64,000 bases of DNA from Bradyrhizobium amphicarpaeae. GTDB lineage: Bacteria; Pseudomonadota; Alphaproteobacteria; Rhizobiales; Xanthobacteraceae. The notes beneath the pieces were generated by a model. That model searched no databases. It was given only the letters and a program-made list of their open reading frames with translations, and had not been told where the DNA came from. Every line of letters begins with the position of its first letter. Positions within the stretch are counted from its first letter, which is position 1. Below are positions 1 to 8,317 of the stretch, one piece after another. Where the stretch lies: contig NZ_CP029426.2 of the NCBI RefSeq assembly GCF_002266435.3, positions 5,734,001 to 5,798,000 on the forward strand. Reading direction: 5' to 3'. A program made the position numbers and the translations under genes.

Positions 1-1
1 C

Positions 2-121
2 TGCATCCGCCTGACCAATGACGACGTCTCCGACCTCTACTCCCGCGTCAACGTCGGCACCAAGGTGATCGTGCTGCCGATGACCGAACGGAGAGCCGAG
101 CTCGGAACCGCGACTCGCTGA
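2..121 (+). CDS. L,D-transpeptidase (YkuD family), C-terminal fragment
   Basis: Only the last 39 codons lie in the window. They begin at the catalytic cysteine: C-I-R-L matches the end of the family motif S-x-G-C-[IV]-[RG], and the following NDDVSDLYSRVNVGTKVIVLP is the usual C-terminal strand region. The family cross-links peptidoglycan (3-3 links) or anchors proteins to it in the periplasm. The tail closely resembles that of the complete enzyme at 38932-40125 (SSGCIGMLNDDVSDLFDRV), so the two are paralogues. A strong terminator follows at once. Family identity is clear; the rest of the protein is not visible. Confidence 0.85.
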   Translation, partial: CIRLTNDDVSDLYSRVNVGTKVIVLPMTERRAELGTATR

Positions 122-143
122 ATCGACAGGACATTGTGACGCA

Positions 144-175
144 AACGGCCCCGGAACCCACCGGGGCCGTTTTCG
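144..175 (+). terminator. Rho-independent terminator after the L,D-transpeptidase
   Basis: An 11-bp perfect stem (AACGGCCCCGG / CCGGGGCCGTT) with a 6-nt loop runs into a T-rich tract (TTTTCGTTT). It starts 22 nt after the stop codon. Confidence 0.9.
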
Positions 176-227
176 TTTGCCCTCGACGCGCTCGCCTGTT
201 GCGGCGCGAATTCCGAGAGAGGCGCAG

Positions 228-647
228 ATGCGATCACGCCTGCAGACGCTACGAGGTTCATGGCTGCGCACGATCGCGGCCGCCGGAGCGGTGACGCTGC
301 TTCTCTCGCCCCCCTCCTCGCACGCGCAACAGCCTGCGGGCGACGAAGCGGCCCACCAGGCCTTCAACAATTCCTGCCGCACTTGCCATTCCGTGAAGGA
401 AGGCGACAACCGCCTTGGGCCCAATCTCAACAAGATCCTGGGCCGCAAGGCCGGCTCGCTGCCGGACTACAATTATTCCTCCGCAATGAAGGATGCCGGG
501 TTCGTCTGGGACCAGGACAAGCTCACGCGCTTCATGGTCAAGCCCGACGAGGTGGTGTCGGGCAACAAGATGCAGCCCTATGGCGGCATCTCGGCCGAGG
601 AGGCCGCGAAGGTGGCGGCGTATCTGCAGGCGGCGGGGGCGCAATAG
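228..647 (+). CDS. Periplasmic class I cytochrome c
   Basis: A 139-residue c-type cytochrome. Residues 1-33 form a Sec signal peptide (Arg-rich start, hydrophobic AAAGAVTLLL, likely cleavage after SHA). The haem motif CRTCH is at 50-54 and the axial methionine is probably Met115 in GNKMQPY, as in mitochondrial/c2-like cytochromes that shuttle electrons between bc1 complex and oxidases or reductases. An upstream in-frame ATG exists, but the ATG at 228 directly follows GAGAGAGG and begins the signal peptide. It stands alone between a terminator and a palindromic repeat. The exact redox partner cannot be told from sequence. Confidence 0.9.
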   Translation: MRSRLQTLRGSWLRTIAAAGAVTLLLSPPSSHAQQPAGDEAAHQAFNNSCRTCHSVKEGDNRLGPNLNKILGRKAGSLPDYNYSSAMKDAGFVWDQDKLTRFMVKPDEVVSGNKMQPYGGISAEEAAKVAAYLQAAGAQ

Positions 648-689
648 CAGCGCCTGCGCCGCGCGGCTTGCATCGGAAGTCGCGGCGAT

Positions 690-822
690 CCTTCGAGACG
701 CCCGCCTTCGGCGGGCTCCTCAGGATGAGGGCGGAGTGCGCGGTAACACTCCTGTTGCGGCACGACTGCCGGTTAGCCTCATCCTGAGGAGCGCGCCCTT
801 GCGCGCGTCTCGAAGGACGAGG
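690..822. repeat. Palindromic intergenic repeat, family A (copy 1)
   Basis: Two hairpin arms facing each other: CCTTCGAGACGcccgccttcg at the left and its relative at the right (CCTCATCCTGAGGAG, then GTCTCGAAGGACGAG). The whole unit can fold into a long cruciform. The same arms recur at 5602-5733, 8152-8280, 22383-22522 and, degenerate, at 18477-18560. It fills the gap between the cytochrome c gene and the membrane protein gene. Confidence 0.85.
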
Positions 823-853
823 CGTTCGCTCCGGCGGATGCTCCCAATTCCCG

Positions 854-1099
854 CTACTCCGCGATCAGCTTCAGCCACGCGGCTGAATGAAACGCGCTCA
901 TCAACAGATACATCGGCACCATGCCGCCGAGCAAAGAGCCGTGCCCGGCGGCGCAGAGCATGTCCGCCGGGCCCTCGCCGAGCACGGCCGTCAGCAGCGC
1001 CATGATCGCGAAGGTCGGCGCGGCGGCCAGACCAAGCCATCGGGCGAGACGGCGCGCGGCCACCACGCCGTCGCGGCTGGCGCAGGCGGGACTAGTCAC
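854..1099 (-). CDS. Small two-TM membrane protein coupled to DUF899 gene
   Basis: An 81-residue protein with two hydrophobic segments (about 25-45, containing AAAPTFAIMALLTAVLG, and about 55-75, containing LLGGMVPMYLLMSAF). The start is a GTG at 1099 that overlaps the stop of the DUF899 gene (GTGACTAG, 8-nt overlap), with AAGGAGG about 10 nt upstream inside the preceding gene, so translation is probably coupled. No catalytic motif is visible and I do not recognise a named family. Position suggests a role linked to the DUF899 protein. Confidence 0.7.
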   Translation of the reverse strand: MTSPACASRDGVVAARRLARWLGLAAAPTFAIMALLTAVLGEGPADMLCAAGHGSLLGGMVPMYLLMSAFHSAAWLKLIAE

Positions 1100-1871
1100 G
1101 GCCTTCCGCGGCCTCCTTGCGAAACGCCTTCTCCCCGGCATCGGTGACCTCGACCCATTTCCTGTCGGGCGCAGCACCTTCCGTATAGCTGTCGTGCCAG
1201 TTCCACCATTTGTAGGTCGGCGTCTGCGGATAGCCCTTTGGCGAGTCCTCCCAGACCTCCTGCCGGCCGAGCGGCGTGATATCGAGATAGTTCCAGGTGC
1301 CGCCCATCTGCTCGTCGCCGCGGCTCTTGACGAAATAGGTGCGAAAGATGCGCGTCCCGTCATGGTAGAACACATTCGTGCCATGCCATTCATCGACACC
1401 GAAATCGGCGTCGAAGCTGTCGGTGATCGTCACCCACGGCATGGTCCAGCCCATCCGCTTCTTCAGCCTGATGATGTCCGCCCGCGGCGCGCGCGAGGCG
1501 AACACCAGCGTGGTGTCGCGGGCGTTGAGATGCGCGACATCGGCGACCTGGTCCGCCACCATCGAGCAGCCGCGGCAGGCGTGATCGGGCCAGCCGAACA
1601 CGCCGGGCTCGAAGAAGGCACGGTAGACGATCAGCTGCCGCCGGCCCTGGAACAGGTCGAGCAGGCTGATCTTGCCGCCGGGCCCCTCGAAAGCATAGGC
1701 TTTGCTCACCTCCATCCACGGCATGCGCCGGCGCTCGGCGGCGAGCGCATCGCGGGCACGGGTATGCGCCTTTTCCTTCACGAGCAGTTGCTGACGGGCC
1801 GCCTCCCAATCCTGCGGCGACACCACCGGCGGCGTCTGCATGGCGGTTCCTGCTTTTTCAACTGATGTCAT
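1092..1871 (-). CDS. DUF899 family thioredoxin-like protein
   Basis: A 259-residue DUF899 protein. This family has a thioredoxin-like fold; here CRGC lies at 99-102, following the conserved run FFEPGVFGWPDHACRGCSM. The aromatic-rich C-terminal part (GGTWNYLDITPLGR, YKWWNWHDSY) is also typical. No signal peptide, so cytoplasmic. GGAGAG sits 6-8 nt before the ATG at 1871. It is divergent from a regulator gene at 1965 and translationally coupled to a small membrane protein downstream. The reaction is not established for the family; a redox role is inference. Confidence 0.9.
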   Translation of the reverse strand: MTSVEKAGTAMQTPPVVSPQDWEAARQQLLVKEKAHTRARDALAAERRRMPWMEVSKAYAFEGPGGKISLLDLFQGRRQLIVYRAFFEPGVFGWPDHACRGCSMVADQVADVAHLNARDTTLVFASRAPRADIIRLKKRMGWTMPWVTITDSFDADFGVDEWHGTNVFYHDGTRIFRTYFVKSRGDEQMGGTWNYLDITPLGRQEVWEDSPKGYPQTPTYKWWNWHDSYTEGAAPDRKWVEVTDAGEKAFRKEAAEGRD

Positions 1872-1964
1872 GATGTCTCTCCAAACTTTTTGCCTGACGT
1901 CCTGTCAACGAATTCTGCCACCTCGCGGTTGCGCGGTGGGAGTAACAAGTGTGGCGGGATTGAC

Positions 1965-3185
1965 ATGGAGTCGCTGATCAATGCCGCAGCGCGTGCGCTC
2001 GCGGCCGGCGATCCGCTCGGCGCGCTGAACCGCGTCGCGCTGCGCAACGATGCGCCGTCGCTGGCGCTGCGCGGCATCGCGATGGCGCAGCTCGGCGATC
2101 TGGCAAAGGCGAAGACGCTGCTGCGAAGCGCGGCGCGCGCGTTCGGTCCGCGCGAGGCGGTGGCGCGCGCGAGATGCGTGGTGGCCGAAGCCGAGATTGC
2201 GCTGGTCTCGCGCGATCTGGGCTGGCCGGCGAAAATGCTCGCGGCGGCGCGAACGACGCTCGAAAAACACGGCGATGTCGCCAATGCCACGCATGCCGGC
2301 CACATCGAGGCACGCCGCCTCCTTCTCGTGGGACGGCTCGATGAAGCCGAGCGTATCCTCGCCGAGCTCGGCACCTCGCCGCTGCCGCCTGCGCCGCAGG
2401 TCGTCCGCGAGCTCGTGGTCGCCGGCATCGCGATACGGCGGCTCAGAACCAAAGACGCGCGCGCAGCACTCGGCCGGGCGGCTCGCGCAGCGAGCCTGGC
2501 AGGCATCCCTGGGCTCACGGCCGAGGTCGAGAATGCGAACCGCGTGCTCGATACGCCCGCAGCGCGACTGATCACGCATGGTGACGAACGTCCGTTGCTG
2601 CTGGAGCAGGTCGAAGAGCTCGCGGCGTCCGACGCGCTGGTCGTCGACACGTTCCACCATTCGGTGCGCAGGCGAGGCACCATCGTATCGCTCGGGACCC
2701 GCCCGGTGCTGTTCGCACTCGCCCGCGCCCTGGCGCAGGCGTGGCCCGCGGACGTCTCGCGCGAGGCGCTGATGGCATCGGCGTTTGGGGCGAGGCACGT
2801 CGATGATTCGCACCGCGCGCGCCTGCGGGTGGAGATCGGCCGGCTCCGCGCCAAGCTCAAGCCACTCGCCGATGTGGCCGCGACGAAGCAGGGTTTTGCG
2901 CTGACACCGCGCAAGACGCGGCAGGTCATGGTGCTGGCGCGGCCCGTCGAGGAGAAGCACGCGGCTGTCCTCGCCTTCCTCTCCGAGGGCGAGCCGTGGT
3001 CGAGCTCGGCGCTCGCGCTGGCGCTCGGGACCAGCGCGCGCACGGTACAGCGGGCGCTCGACGAGCTGGCGCGATCGAACAAGGTGCAGTCGTTTGGTCA
3101 TGGCCGGGCGCGGCGCTGGATGACGCCGCCCGTCCCGGGTTTCCCGACAGGCTTGTTACTCCCGGGACCGCTCCTGAAGACGTAA
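1965..3185 (+). CDS. TPR-like / winged-helix transcriptional regulator
   Basis: A 406-residue protein. Residues 1-200 are Ala/Leu/Arg-rich helical repeats of TPR character (AARALAAGDPLGALNRVAL, AQLGDLAKAKTLLRSAA). The middle region (about 225-315) resembles an OmpR-type winged helix (VSREALMASAFG, then HRARLRVEIGRLRAKL). The C-terminal 80 residues contain a second helix-turn-helix (ALALALGTSARTVQRALDEL). The ATG at 1965 is chosen over an earlier in-frame ATG at 1890 because the intervening 25 residues are unlike the protein body. Divergent from DUF899 and 29 nt ahead of a beta-propeller gene; it may regulate one or both (inference). Confidence 0.75.
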   Translation: MESLINAAARALAAGDPLGALNRVALRNDAPSLALRGIAMAQLGDLAKAKTLLRSAARAFGPREAVARARCVVAEAEIALVSRDLGWPAKMLAAARTTLEKHGDVANATHAGHIEARRLLLVGRLDEAERILAELGTSPLPPAPQVVRELVVAGIAIRRLRTKDARAALGRAARAASLAGIPGLTAEVENANRVLDTPAARLITHGDERPLLLEQVEELAASDALVVDTFHHSVRRRGTIVSLGTRPVLFALARALAQAWPADVSREALMASAFGARHVDDSHRARLRVEIGRLRAKLKPLADVAATKQGFALTPRKTRQVMVLARPVEEKHAAVLAFLSEGEPWSSSALALALGTSARTVQRALDELARSNKVQSFGHGRARRWMTPPVPGFPTGLLLPGPLLKT

Positions 3186-3214
3186 GGTAGCAGCACATCA
3201 CAGGGAGACAGAAC

Positions 3215-3853
3215 ATGAAGCGATCAGCCGCCGAGATCGTCAGGGAGTACGGACCTTTTGCCGGCGTCGAAGCCGTGCACGGCGTCACCTATGACGGCAG
3301 CCATGTCTGGTTCGCATCCGGCGACAAATTGAGTGCGGTCGATCCGGAGAGCGGCAAGATCGCGCGCTCCCTCGATGTCGCAGCCGATGCAGGCACGGCG
3401 TTCGACGGAAGACACCTGTTCCAGATCGCCGAGGATCGCATTCAGAAGATCGATGCGGCCTCGGGCAAGGTGCTCGGCACGATTCCAGCGCCGGGCGGCG
3501 GCGGCGATTCCGGCCTGGCCTGGGCCGAAGGCTCGCTGTGGGTCGGGCAATATCGCGAGCGCAAGATCCACCAGATCGATCCTGATACGGGCAAAGTCCT
3601 CCGCACCATCGAGAGCAAGCGCTTCGTGACCGGCGTGACCTGGGTCGACGGCGAGCTCTGGCACGGCACCTGGGAAGGCGAGGACAGCGACATCAGGCGG
3701 ATCGACCCAGAGACCGGCAAGGTGCTCGAGCAGCTCGACCTGCCCGCGGGAACGATGGTGTCAGGGCTGGAGTCCGACGGCGGCGACCGCTTCTTCTGCG
3801 GCGGCGGCGCTAACGGCAATGTGAGAGCGGTCCGCCGTCCCCGGCGCGGCTAG
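3215..3853 (+). CDS. Vgb/glutamine-cyclotransferase-like beta-propeller protein
   Basis: A 212-residue protein of repeated blades, each with a pattern like I-x-x-I-D-x-x-x-G-K-V-L (LSAVDPESGKIARSL, IQKIDAASGKVLGTI, IHQIDPDTGKVLRTI, IRRIDPETGKVLEQL) and G-x-x-W-x-x-G (DGELWHGTWEG). This fits the streptogramin-lyase/quinoprotein-like propeller superfamily. No signal peptide, so probably cytoplasmic. Its ATG follows CAGGGAGACAG and lies 29 nt after the regulator, suggesting co-transcription. Substrate unknown; no lyase catalytic residues could be confirmed. Confidence 0.8.
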   Translation: MKRSAAEIVREYGPFAGVEAVHGVTYDGSHVWFASGDKLSAVDPESGKIARSLDVAADAGTAFDGRHLFQIAEDRIQKIDAASGKVLGTIPAPGGGGDSGLAWAEGSLWVGQYRERKIHQIDPDTGKVLRTIESKRFVTGVTWVDGELWHGTWEGEDSDIRRIDPETGKVLEQLDLPAGTMVSGLESDGGDRFFCGGGANGNVRAVRRPRRG

Positions 3854-3989
3854 CCCCCCACGATGGTTGAAGGTGCATCAACGTGGCCGCTGCCGTTAAC
3901 CCATCCGCCCCAATTCCACCCCATCGGTGCGCTCTAGCGCCCTCCTCGCCTGCCCTGTAGAATCCCTGCCGGGGCGGCCCGGGGGATCG

Positions 3990-5558
3990 ATGCGACTGAC
4001 GTTGAATCTGAAGACCATCATGATCGCCGTCGCGGTGCTCGCGGCGTCGTTCTTCATCAGCTTGAAGGCGATGGACTGGCTGTCGCCGCGCGCGACGAAT
4101 TCCGCGCCGCCGGTGGCGCAATTGCCGCCGCTGCCGCCGGCGTCGAAAAGCTCGATCGTGGTGGCGCCGGTCGCCATCGCGCTGTCGGCGATCCGCGACC
4201 AGGCCGAGAAGGCCGCGCCGCGCAATTTCGCGGGGAAGGCCGACAACCCGATCTCGCAGATCCTGGAGAACGCCGACATCGGCTGGACCGCCGTGCGCGG
4301 ACCGATGGCAGCTGCCGGCGACAAGGACGTGCTGACGATCTCGACGCCGCTCAACGGCAAGCTGAACGTGACCGGCTCGCTGTCCTCGAAGGCCACCGGC
4401 GCGCTCGGCGACGCGCTTAGCAGCGTGCTCGGCGGTGACGCCGCGAAACGGATCGGCGCGGTCAACATCAAGAATTTGAACGCCAGCGCCGAAATCAGAG
4501 GCAACGTGGTCGTCACCTCGCGCCCGAAGCTCGCGGCCAACTGGCATCTCGAACCCAATCTCGGCGCCCAGGTCAATCTCGGCGACACCAACCTCAACGT
4601 CGCCGGCGCCAAGGTCAACGTGCCGGCACAGGTGAAGCCGCTGATCGACAAGAATGTCGGCGAGCAGATCAACATCGTCTCCGAGCGGATCCGCAACGAT
4701 CCGAGCCTGCGCGAGAACGCAAAGCTGCAATGGGCCAAGGCCTGCCGCTCGATCCCGCTGCAGGGCTCGGGCGCCTCGGCCGGGCTGCCGCCGCTCTGGC
4801 TGGAGATGAAGCCGATCCGCGCCATCGCCGCGCAGCCGCGGGTCGATGCCCAGGCCGTGACGCTGCTGATAGGTCTGGAAGCGGAGACGCGCGTGACGTC
4901 GACGCAGACCAAGCCGGACTGCCCGTTCCCCGACAAGATCTCGATCGTGCCGCCGACCGGCACCGGCGTGAACGTCGGCGTGCCCATCGACGTGCCCTTC
5001 ACCGAAATCAACAAGCTGATCGCCGCGCAGATGGTCGGCCGCACCTATCCCGAGGACGGCTCCGGCCCGGTCGACGTCACCGTCAAGAGCGTCAACGTGG
5101 TGCCGTCGGGCGAGCGCCTGCTGATCTCGCTGCTGGTGCGCGCCAAGGAAAAGAAGAGCTGGCTCGGTCTCGGCGCCGAGGCGACCGTGCACATCTGGGG
5201 CCGGCCGGTGCTCGACCAGGCGCAGCAGACGCTGCGGCTCACCGACATCCAGCTCGCGGTGGAGTCCGAAGCGGCCTTCGGACTGCTGGGCGCCGCGGCG
5301 CGCGCGGTGGTGCCGCAGATGCAGCAGGCACTGTTGCAGAGAGCCACGCTCGACCTGAAGCCGATCGCCGCCAACGCCCGCGAGAAGATCGCCGGCGTCA
5401 TCGCCGACTTCCAGAAAAGCGAGGACGGCGTCAAGGTCGACGCCAAGATCGACAGCTTGACGCTCGCCGACATCGCCTTCGATTCCAAGACGCTGCGCGT
5501 AGTCGCAGAAGCCGGCGGCTCGCTGAATGTGTTCGTGAGCAAGCTGTCGGGGATGTAA
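3990..5558 (+). CDS. DUF4403 family protein, membrane-anchored
   Basis: A 522-residue protein of the DUF4403 family, common in alphaproteobacteria. Residues 5-27 form an N-terminal transmembrane or uncleaved signal segment (LKTIMIAVAVLAASFFISL); a Pro/Ala-rich linker follows, then two long beta-rich domains, probably periplasmic. The family has a lipid-binding-tube-like (BPI/TULIP-like) predicted architecture, but function is not established. The ATG at 3990 follows GGGGGAT; an earlier in-frame start at 3927 would put 21 unlikely residues before the membrane segment. Monocistronic, followed by repeat family A. Confidence 0.85.
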   Translation: MRLTLNLKTIMIAVAVLAASFFISLKAMDWLSPRATNSAPPVAQLPPLPPASKSSIVVAPVAIALSAIRDQAEKAAPRNFAGKADNPISQILENADIGWTAVRGPMAAAGDKDVLTISTPLNGKLNVTGSLSSKATGALGDALSSVLGGDAAKRIGAVNIKNLNASAEIRGNVVVTSRPKLAANWHLEPNLGAQVNLGDTNLNVAGAKVNVPAQVKPLIDKNVGEQINIVSERIRNDPSLRENAKLQWAKACRSIPLQGSGASAGLPPLWLEMKPIRAIAAQPRVDAQAVTLLIGLEAETRVTSTQTKPDCPFPDKISIVPPTGTGVNVGVPIDVPFTEINKLIAAQMVGRTYPEDGSGPVDVTVKSVNVVPSGERLLISLLVRAKEKKSWLGLGAEATVHIWGRPVLDQAQQTLRLTDIQLAVESEAAFGLLGAAARAVVPQMQQALLQRATLDLKPIAANAREKIAGVIADFQKSEDGVKVDAKIDSLTLADIAFDSKTLRVVAEAGGSLNVFVSKLSGM

Positions 5559-5601
5559 CGCTCCTTCGCTCCAGCGCATTGAGAGGCTTTCCCTGCTGCC
5601 A

Positions 5602-5733
5602 TCCTTCGAGACGCCCGCCTTCGGCGGGCCCTCAGGATGAGGACGGAATGTGCAGCGATAATTTCAGCGAACCCCCATGCCGATGAGCCTCATCCTGAGG
5701 AGGCGCGTCAGCGCCGTCTCGAAGGACGAGGCG
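5602..5733. repeat. Palindromic intergenic repeat, family A (copy 2)
   Basis: Same arms as at 690-822: CCTTCGAGACGcccgccttc, then CCTCATCCTGAGGAG and GTCTCGAAGGACGAG. It occupies much of the 317-nt gap between the DUF4403 gene and the ABC ATPase gene. In the remaining 142 nt (5734-5875) no further structure was recognised. Confidence 0.85.
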
Positions 5734-5875
5734 TCCGCACAGGCTGCGCCGCGAGTCGAACCCACGGCCGCGTCATCGCTCCCCCCGCTGGCATTCTCGC
5801 CCGAGGCTGCTAAGCTGCTGCTCGGCAACCTCGAACGAGGTTCTGACGGCATTGTAGCGGCAAGTCGAGGTCAAC

Positions 5876-6985
5876 ATGGAAGCCGGCATGGTCACGCCTG
5901 CGCCGGCACTGGTACGTTTTTCCGGCATTCAGAAGACCTATGATGGCGAGCATCTCGTGGTGAAGAACCTCGATCTCGACATCAGGAAGGGCGAGTTCAT
6001 CACCCTGCTCGGCCCGTCCGGCTCGGGCAAGACGACCACGCTGATGATGCTGGCCGGCTTCGAGGTTCCGACCCAGGGCGAGATCTACCTCGCCGGCCGG
6101 CCGATCAAGAACATGCCGCCGCACAAGCGCGACATCGGCATGGTGTTCCAGAACTATGCCCTGTTTCCGCACCTGACGATCGCGGAGAACATCGCCTTCC
6201 CGCTTTCCGTTCGTGGCACCAGCAAGGCGGACGTGCAGGAGCGCGTCGGGTTGGCGCTGCGCATGATCAAGATGGAAACCCTGGCGCACCGGCGGCCCGG
6301 GCAGTTGTCCGGCGGCCAGCAGCAGCGCGTGGCGCTGGCCCGCGCGCTGGTCTTCAATCCGCAGCTCGTGCTGATGGACGAGCCGCTCGGCGCGCTGGAC
6401 AAGCGCCTGCGCGAGCAGATGCAGCTGGAGATCAAGCAATTGCACGAGACGATGGGCATCACCGTCGTGTACGTCACCCACGATCAGAGTGAAGCGCTCA
6501 CGATGTCGGACCGCATCGCCGTGTTCAACGACGGCATCGTGCAGCAGATCGACAAGCCCGACGCGCTGTATGAGCATCCGGTGAACAGCTTCGTCGCCCA
6601 TTTCATCGGCGAGAACAACGTGCTTTCAGGCACCGTCGAGACGGTCGACAAGGATTATTGCCGCGTCGTGCTTGCTGGCGGCGGCACTGTCACCGCACGG
6701 GCGATCAATGTGCCGGGCGCAGGCGCATCGACCTCCCTGTCGGTGCGGCCGGAGCGGATCTCCATCGTCCCGGACGGCAGCTCCAGTGACGGACCGAACC
6801 GCCTGCCGGCCAAGGTGCAGAACACCATCTATCTCGGCGACCACGCGCTGGCCGTGCTCGATGTCGCGGGGAATGCCGAGTTCATGGTCAAGCTTCAGCC
6901 TGGCGCGCATGACAGCCTGACGCATGGTGCAGACCTGTTCGTCACCTTTCGCCCCGAGGACTGCCTCGCCCTCGATCCGGTCTGA
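5876..6985 (+). CDS. potA: Polyamine-type ABC transporter ATP-binding protein
   Basis: A 369-residue PotA/CysA-type ATPase. Walker A GPSGSGKTT at 46-54, Q-loop FQNYALFP at 91-98, signature LSGGQQQ at 144-150, Walker B LVLMDEP at 164-170, D-loop GALDKRLR, H-loop YVTHDQ. The C-terminal third is a TOBE regulatory domain (LSVRPERISI...). It powers uptake through the two permeases at 8318 and 9577 with the binding protein at 7034. First gene of the operon; GAGG lies about 5 nt before the ATG. Family members carry spermidine, putrescine or related cations; the actual substrate is unproven, so the symbol is by similarity. Confidence 0.85.
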   Translation: MEAGMVTPAPALVRFSGIQKTYDGEHLVVKNLDLDIRKGEFITLLGPSGSGKTTTLMMLAGFEVPTQGEIYLAGRPIKNMPPHKRDIGMVFQNYALFPHLTIAENIAFPLSVRGTSKADVQERVGLALRMIKMETLAHRRPGQLSGGQQQRVALARALVFNPQLVLMDEPLGALDKRLREQMQLEIKQLHETMGITVVYVTHDQSEALTMSDRIAVFNDGIVQQIDKPDALYEHPVNSFVAHFIGENNVLSGTVETVDKDYCRVVLAGGGTVTARAINVPGAGASTSLSVRPERISIVPDGSSSDGPNRLPAKVQNTIYLGDHALAVLDVAGNAEFMVKLQPGAHDSLTHGADLFVTFRPEDCLALDPV

Positions 6986-7033
6986 TGCAGCGATCGAAAT
7001 CCACGCAACGCAGATGAAGAAGGAACAAGGACC

Positions 7034-8092
7034 ATGCTGAAGCGCAAGATTGGCAAGATTGCTCTGGGTTTCACCGCGGCCTTCGCCGCCAGCGCCGCGC
7101 TGGCCAATGTCGCGCAGGCGCGTGATCTCACAATCGTGTCGTGGGGCGGCGCTTATCAGGATGCCCAGAAGAAGGTCTATTTCGAGCCGTTCAAGAAGGC
7201 GGCCGGAATTGCCATGAACGATGAATCATGGGACGGCGGCGTCGGCGTGCTGCGCGCGAAGGTGCAAGGTGGCGCGGCCACCTGGGACGTCGTCCAGGTC
7301 GAGAGCGACGAGCTCGCGGTCGGCTGCGAGGAAGGCCTGTTCGAGAAGCTGGATTACTCCAAAATCGGCGGCGAGGCCGCCTATATCCCGCCGTCGGTCA
7401 ACCCGTGCGGCGTCGGCGCCATCCTCTACGACTTCGTGCTCGGCTACGACAAGGACAAGCTGAAGCAGGCCCCGAGCGGATGGGCCGATTTCTTCGACAC
7501 CAAGAAGATCCCGGGGAAGCGCGCCCTGCGTCAGGGCCCGAAGACCACGCTGGAGATCGCACTTATGGCCGATGGCGTCGCGCCAAAGGACGTCTACAAG
7601 GTGCTGGCGACCGACGAGGGCGTCGAGCGCGCTTTCAAGAAGCTCGACACCATCAAGGGCGACATCGTCTGGTGGAAGGCCGGCGCCCAGCCGCCGCAAC
7701 TGCTCGCTTCCGGCGAGGTGGCGATGACCTCGGTCTACAATGGCCGCATCGACACCGCGAACAAGAACGAGAAAAAGAATTTCGGCATGGTGTGGGATGG
7801 CGCGCTGTTCACGCTCGACAGCTGGGTCATCCTCAAGGGGAGCCCGAACAAGGAAGCGGCCTACAAGTTCCTGGACTTCGCAGGCAAGGCGGAGAACCAA
7901 TCGAAACTGTCGGAGAATATCTCCTACGGCACCTCGAACAAGGACGCTGCCGCCAAGCTCTCCCCCGCCGTCCTGAAGGACCTGCCGACCGCGCCTGACA
8001 ACATCAAGAACGCGGTCGAGATCAACGTTGCCTTTTGGCTCGAGAACATCGACCGCCTGACCGAGCGCTTCAACAAATGGGCCGCGAAATAG
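7034..8092 (+). CDS. potD: Polyamine-type ABC substrate-binding protein
   Basis: A 352-residue periplasmic binding protein of the PotD/PotF family. Signal peptide 1-29 (KIALGFTAAFAASAALA, cleavage near AQA). The mature start DLTIVSWGGAYQDAQKK is typical of family 1 polyamine/Fe binding proteins, as are the central VNPCGVGAILYDFVLGYDK and WWKAGAQPPQLL. Two cysteines (GCEEG and NPCG) might form a disulfide. It is 48 nt after the ATPase, and AAGAAGGAACAAGG precedes the ATG. Ligand-binding acidic/aromatic residues cannot be assigned with confidence. Confidence 0.85.
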   Translation: MLKRKIGKIALGFTAAFAASAALANVAQARDLTIVSWGGAYQDAQKKVYFEPFKKAAGIAMNDESWDGGVGVLRAKVQGGAATWDVVQVESDELAVGCEEGLFEKLDYSKIGGEAAYIPPSVNPCGVGAILYDFVLGYDKDKLKQAPSGWADFFDTKKIPGKRALRQGPKTTLEIALMADGVAPKDVYKVLATDEGVERAFKKLDTIKGDIVWWKAGAQPPQLLASGEVAMTSVYNGRIDTANKNEKKNFGMVWDGALFTLDSWVILKGSPNKEAAYKFLDFAGKAENQSKLSENISYGTSNKDAAAKLSPAVLKDLPTAPDNIKNAVEINVAFWLENIDRLTERFNKWAAK

Positions 8093-8151
8093 CGCGGCGG
8101 CCGAAATGGGCGCTGAGGCCAAGACGTGGCAGATAGCGCGCCCGCGGCGCA

Positions 8152-8280
8152 TCCTTCGAGACGCCCGCCTCCGGCGGGCCCTCAGGATGAGGTCTGAGTT
8201 TGTGGCAGCGACTCTATGGGCACCGTCGTCGATGAGCCTCATCCTGAGGAGACCGCGAAGCGGTCGTCTCAAAGGACGAG
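8152..8280. repeat. Palindromic repeat, family A (copy 3), inside the pot-type operon
   Basis: CCTTCGAGACGcccgcctcc ... CCTCATCCTGAGGAGACCGC and GGTCGTCTCAAAGGACGAG. It separates the binding-protein gene from the first permease gene within what is otherwise one operon, so the transcript would carry a long hairpin here. Confidence 0.85.
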
Positions 8281-8317
8281 GCGCTTGCGCGGGCCTGTCG
8301 TCACGTAGGCTCACGTC

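Noticed and set aside
690..822. Family A repeats considered as IS or MITE ends
   Set aside because: No transposase nearby and no clear target-site duplication seen at any copy; described only as a repeat.
258..1005. Long open frames overlapping the cytochrome c gene on both strands
   Set aside because: Arg/Ala/Pro-rich translations typical of high-GC shadow frames; no start signal or family match.
3810..5579. 589-codon open frame on the minus strand over the DUF4403 gene
   Set aside because: It is the mirror of the real gene; the plus-strand frame has a signal/TM segment, family match and ribosome-binding site.
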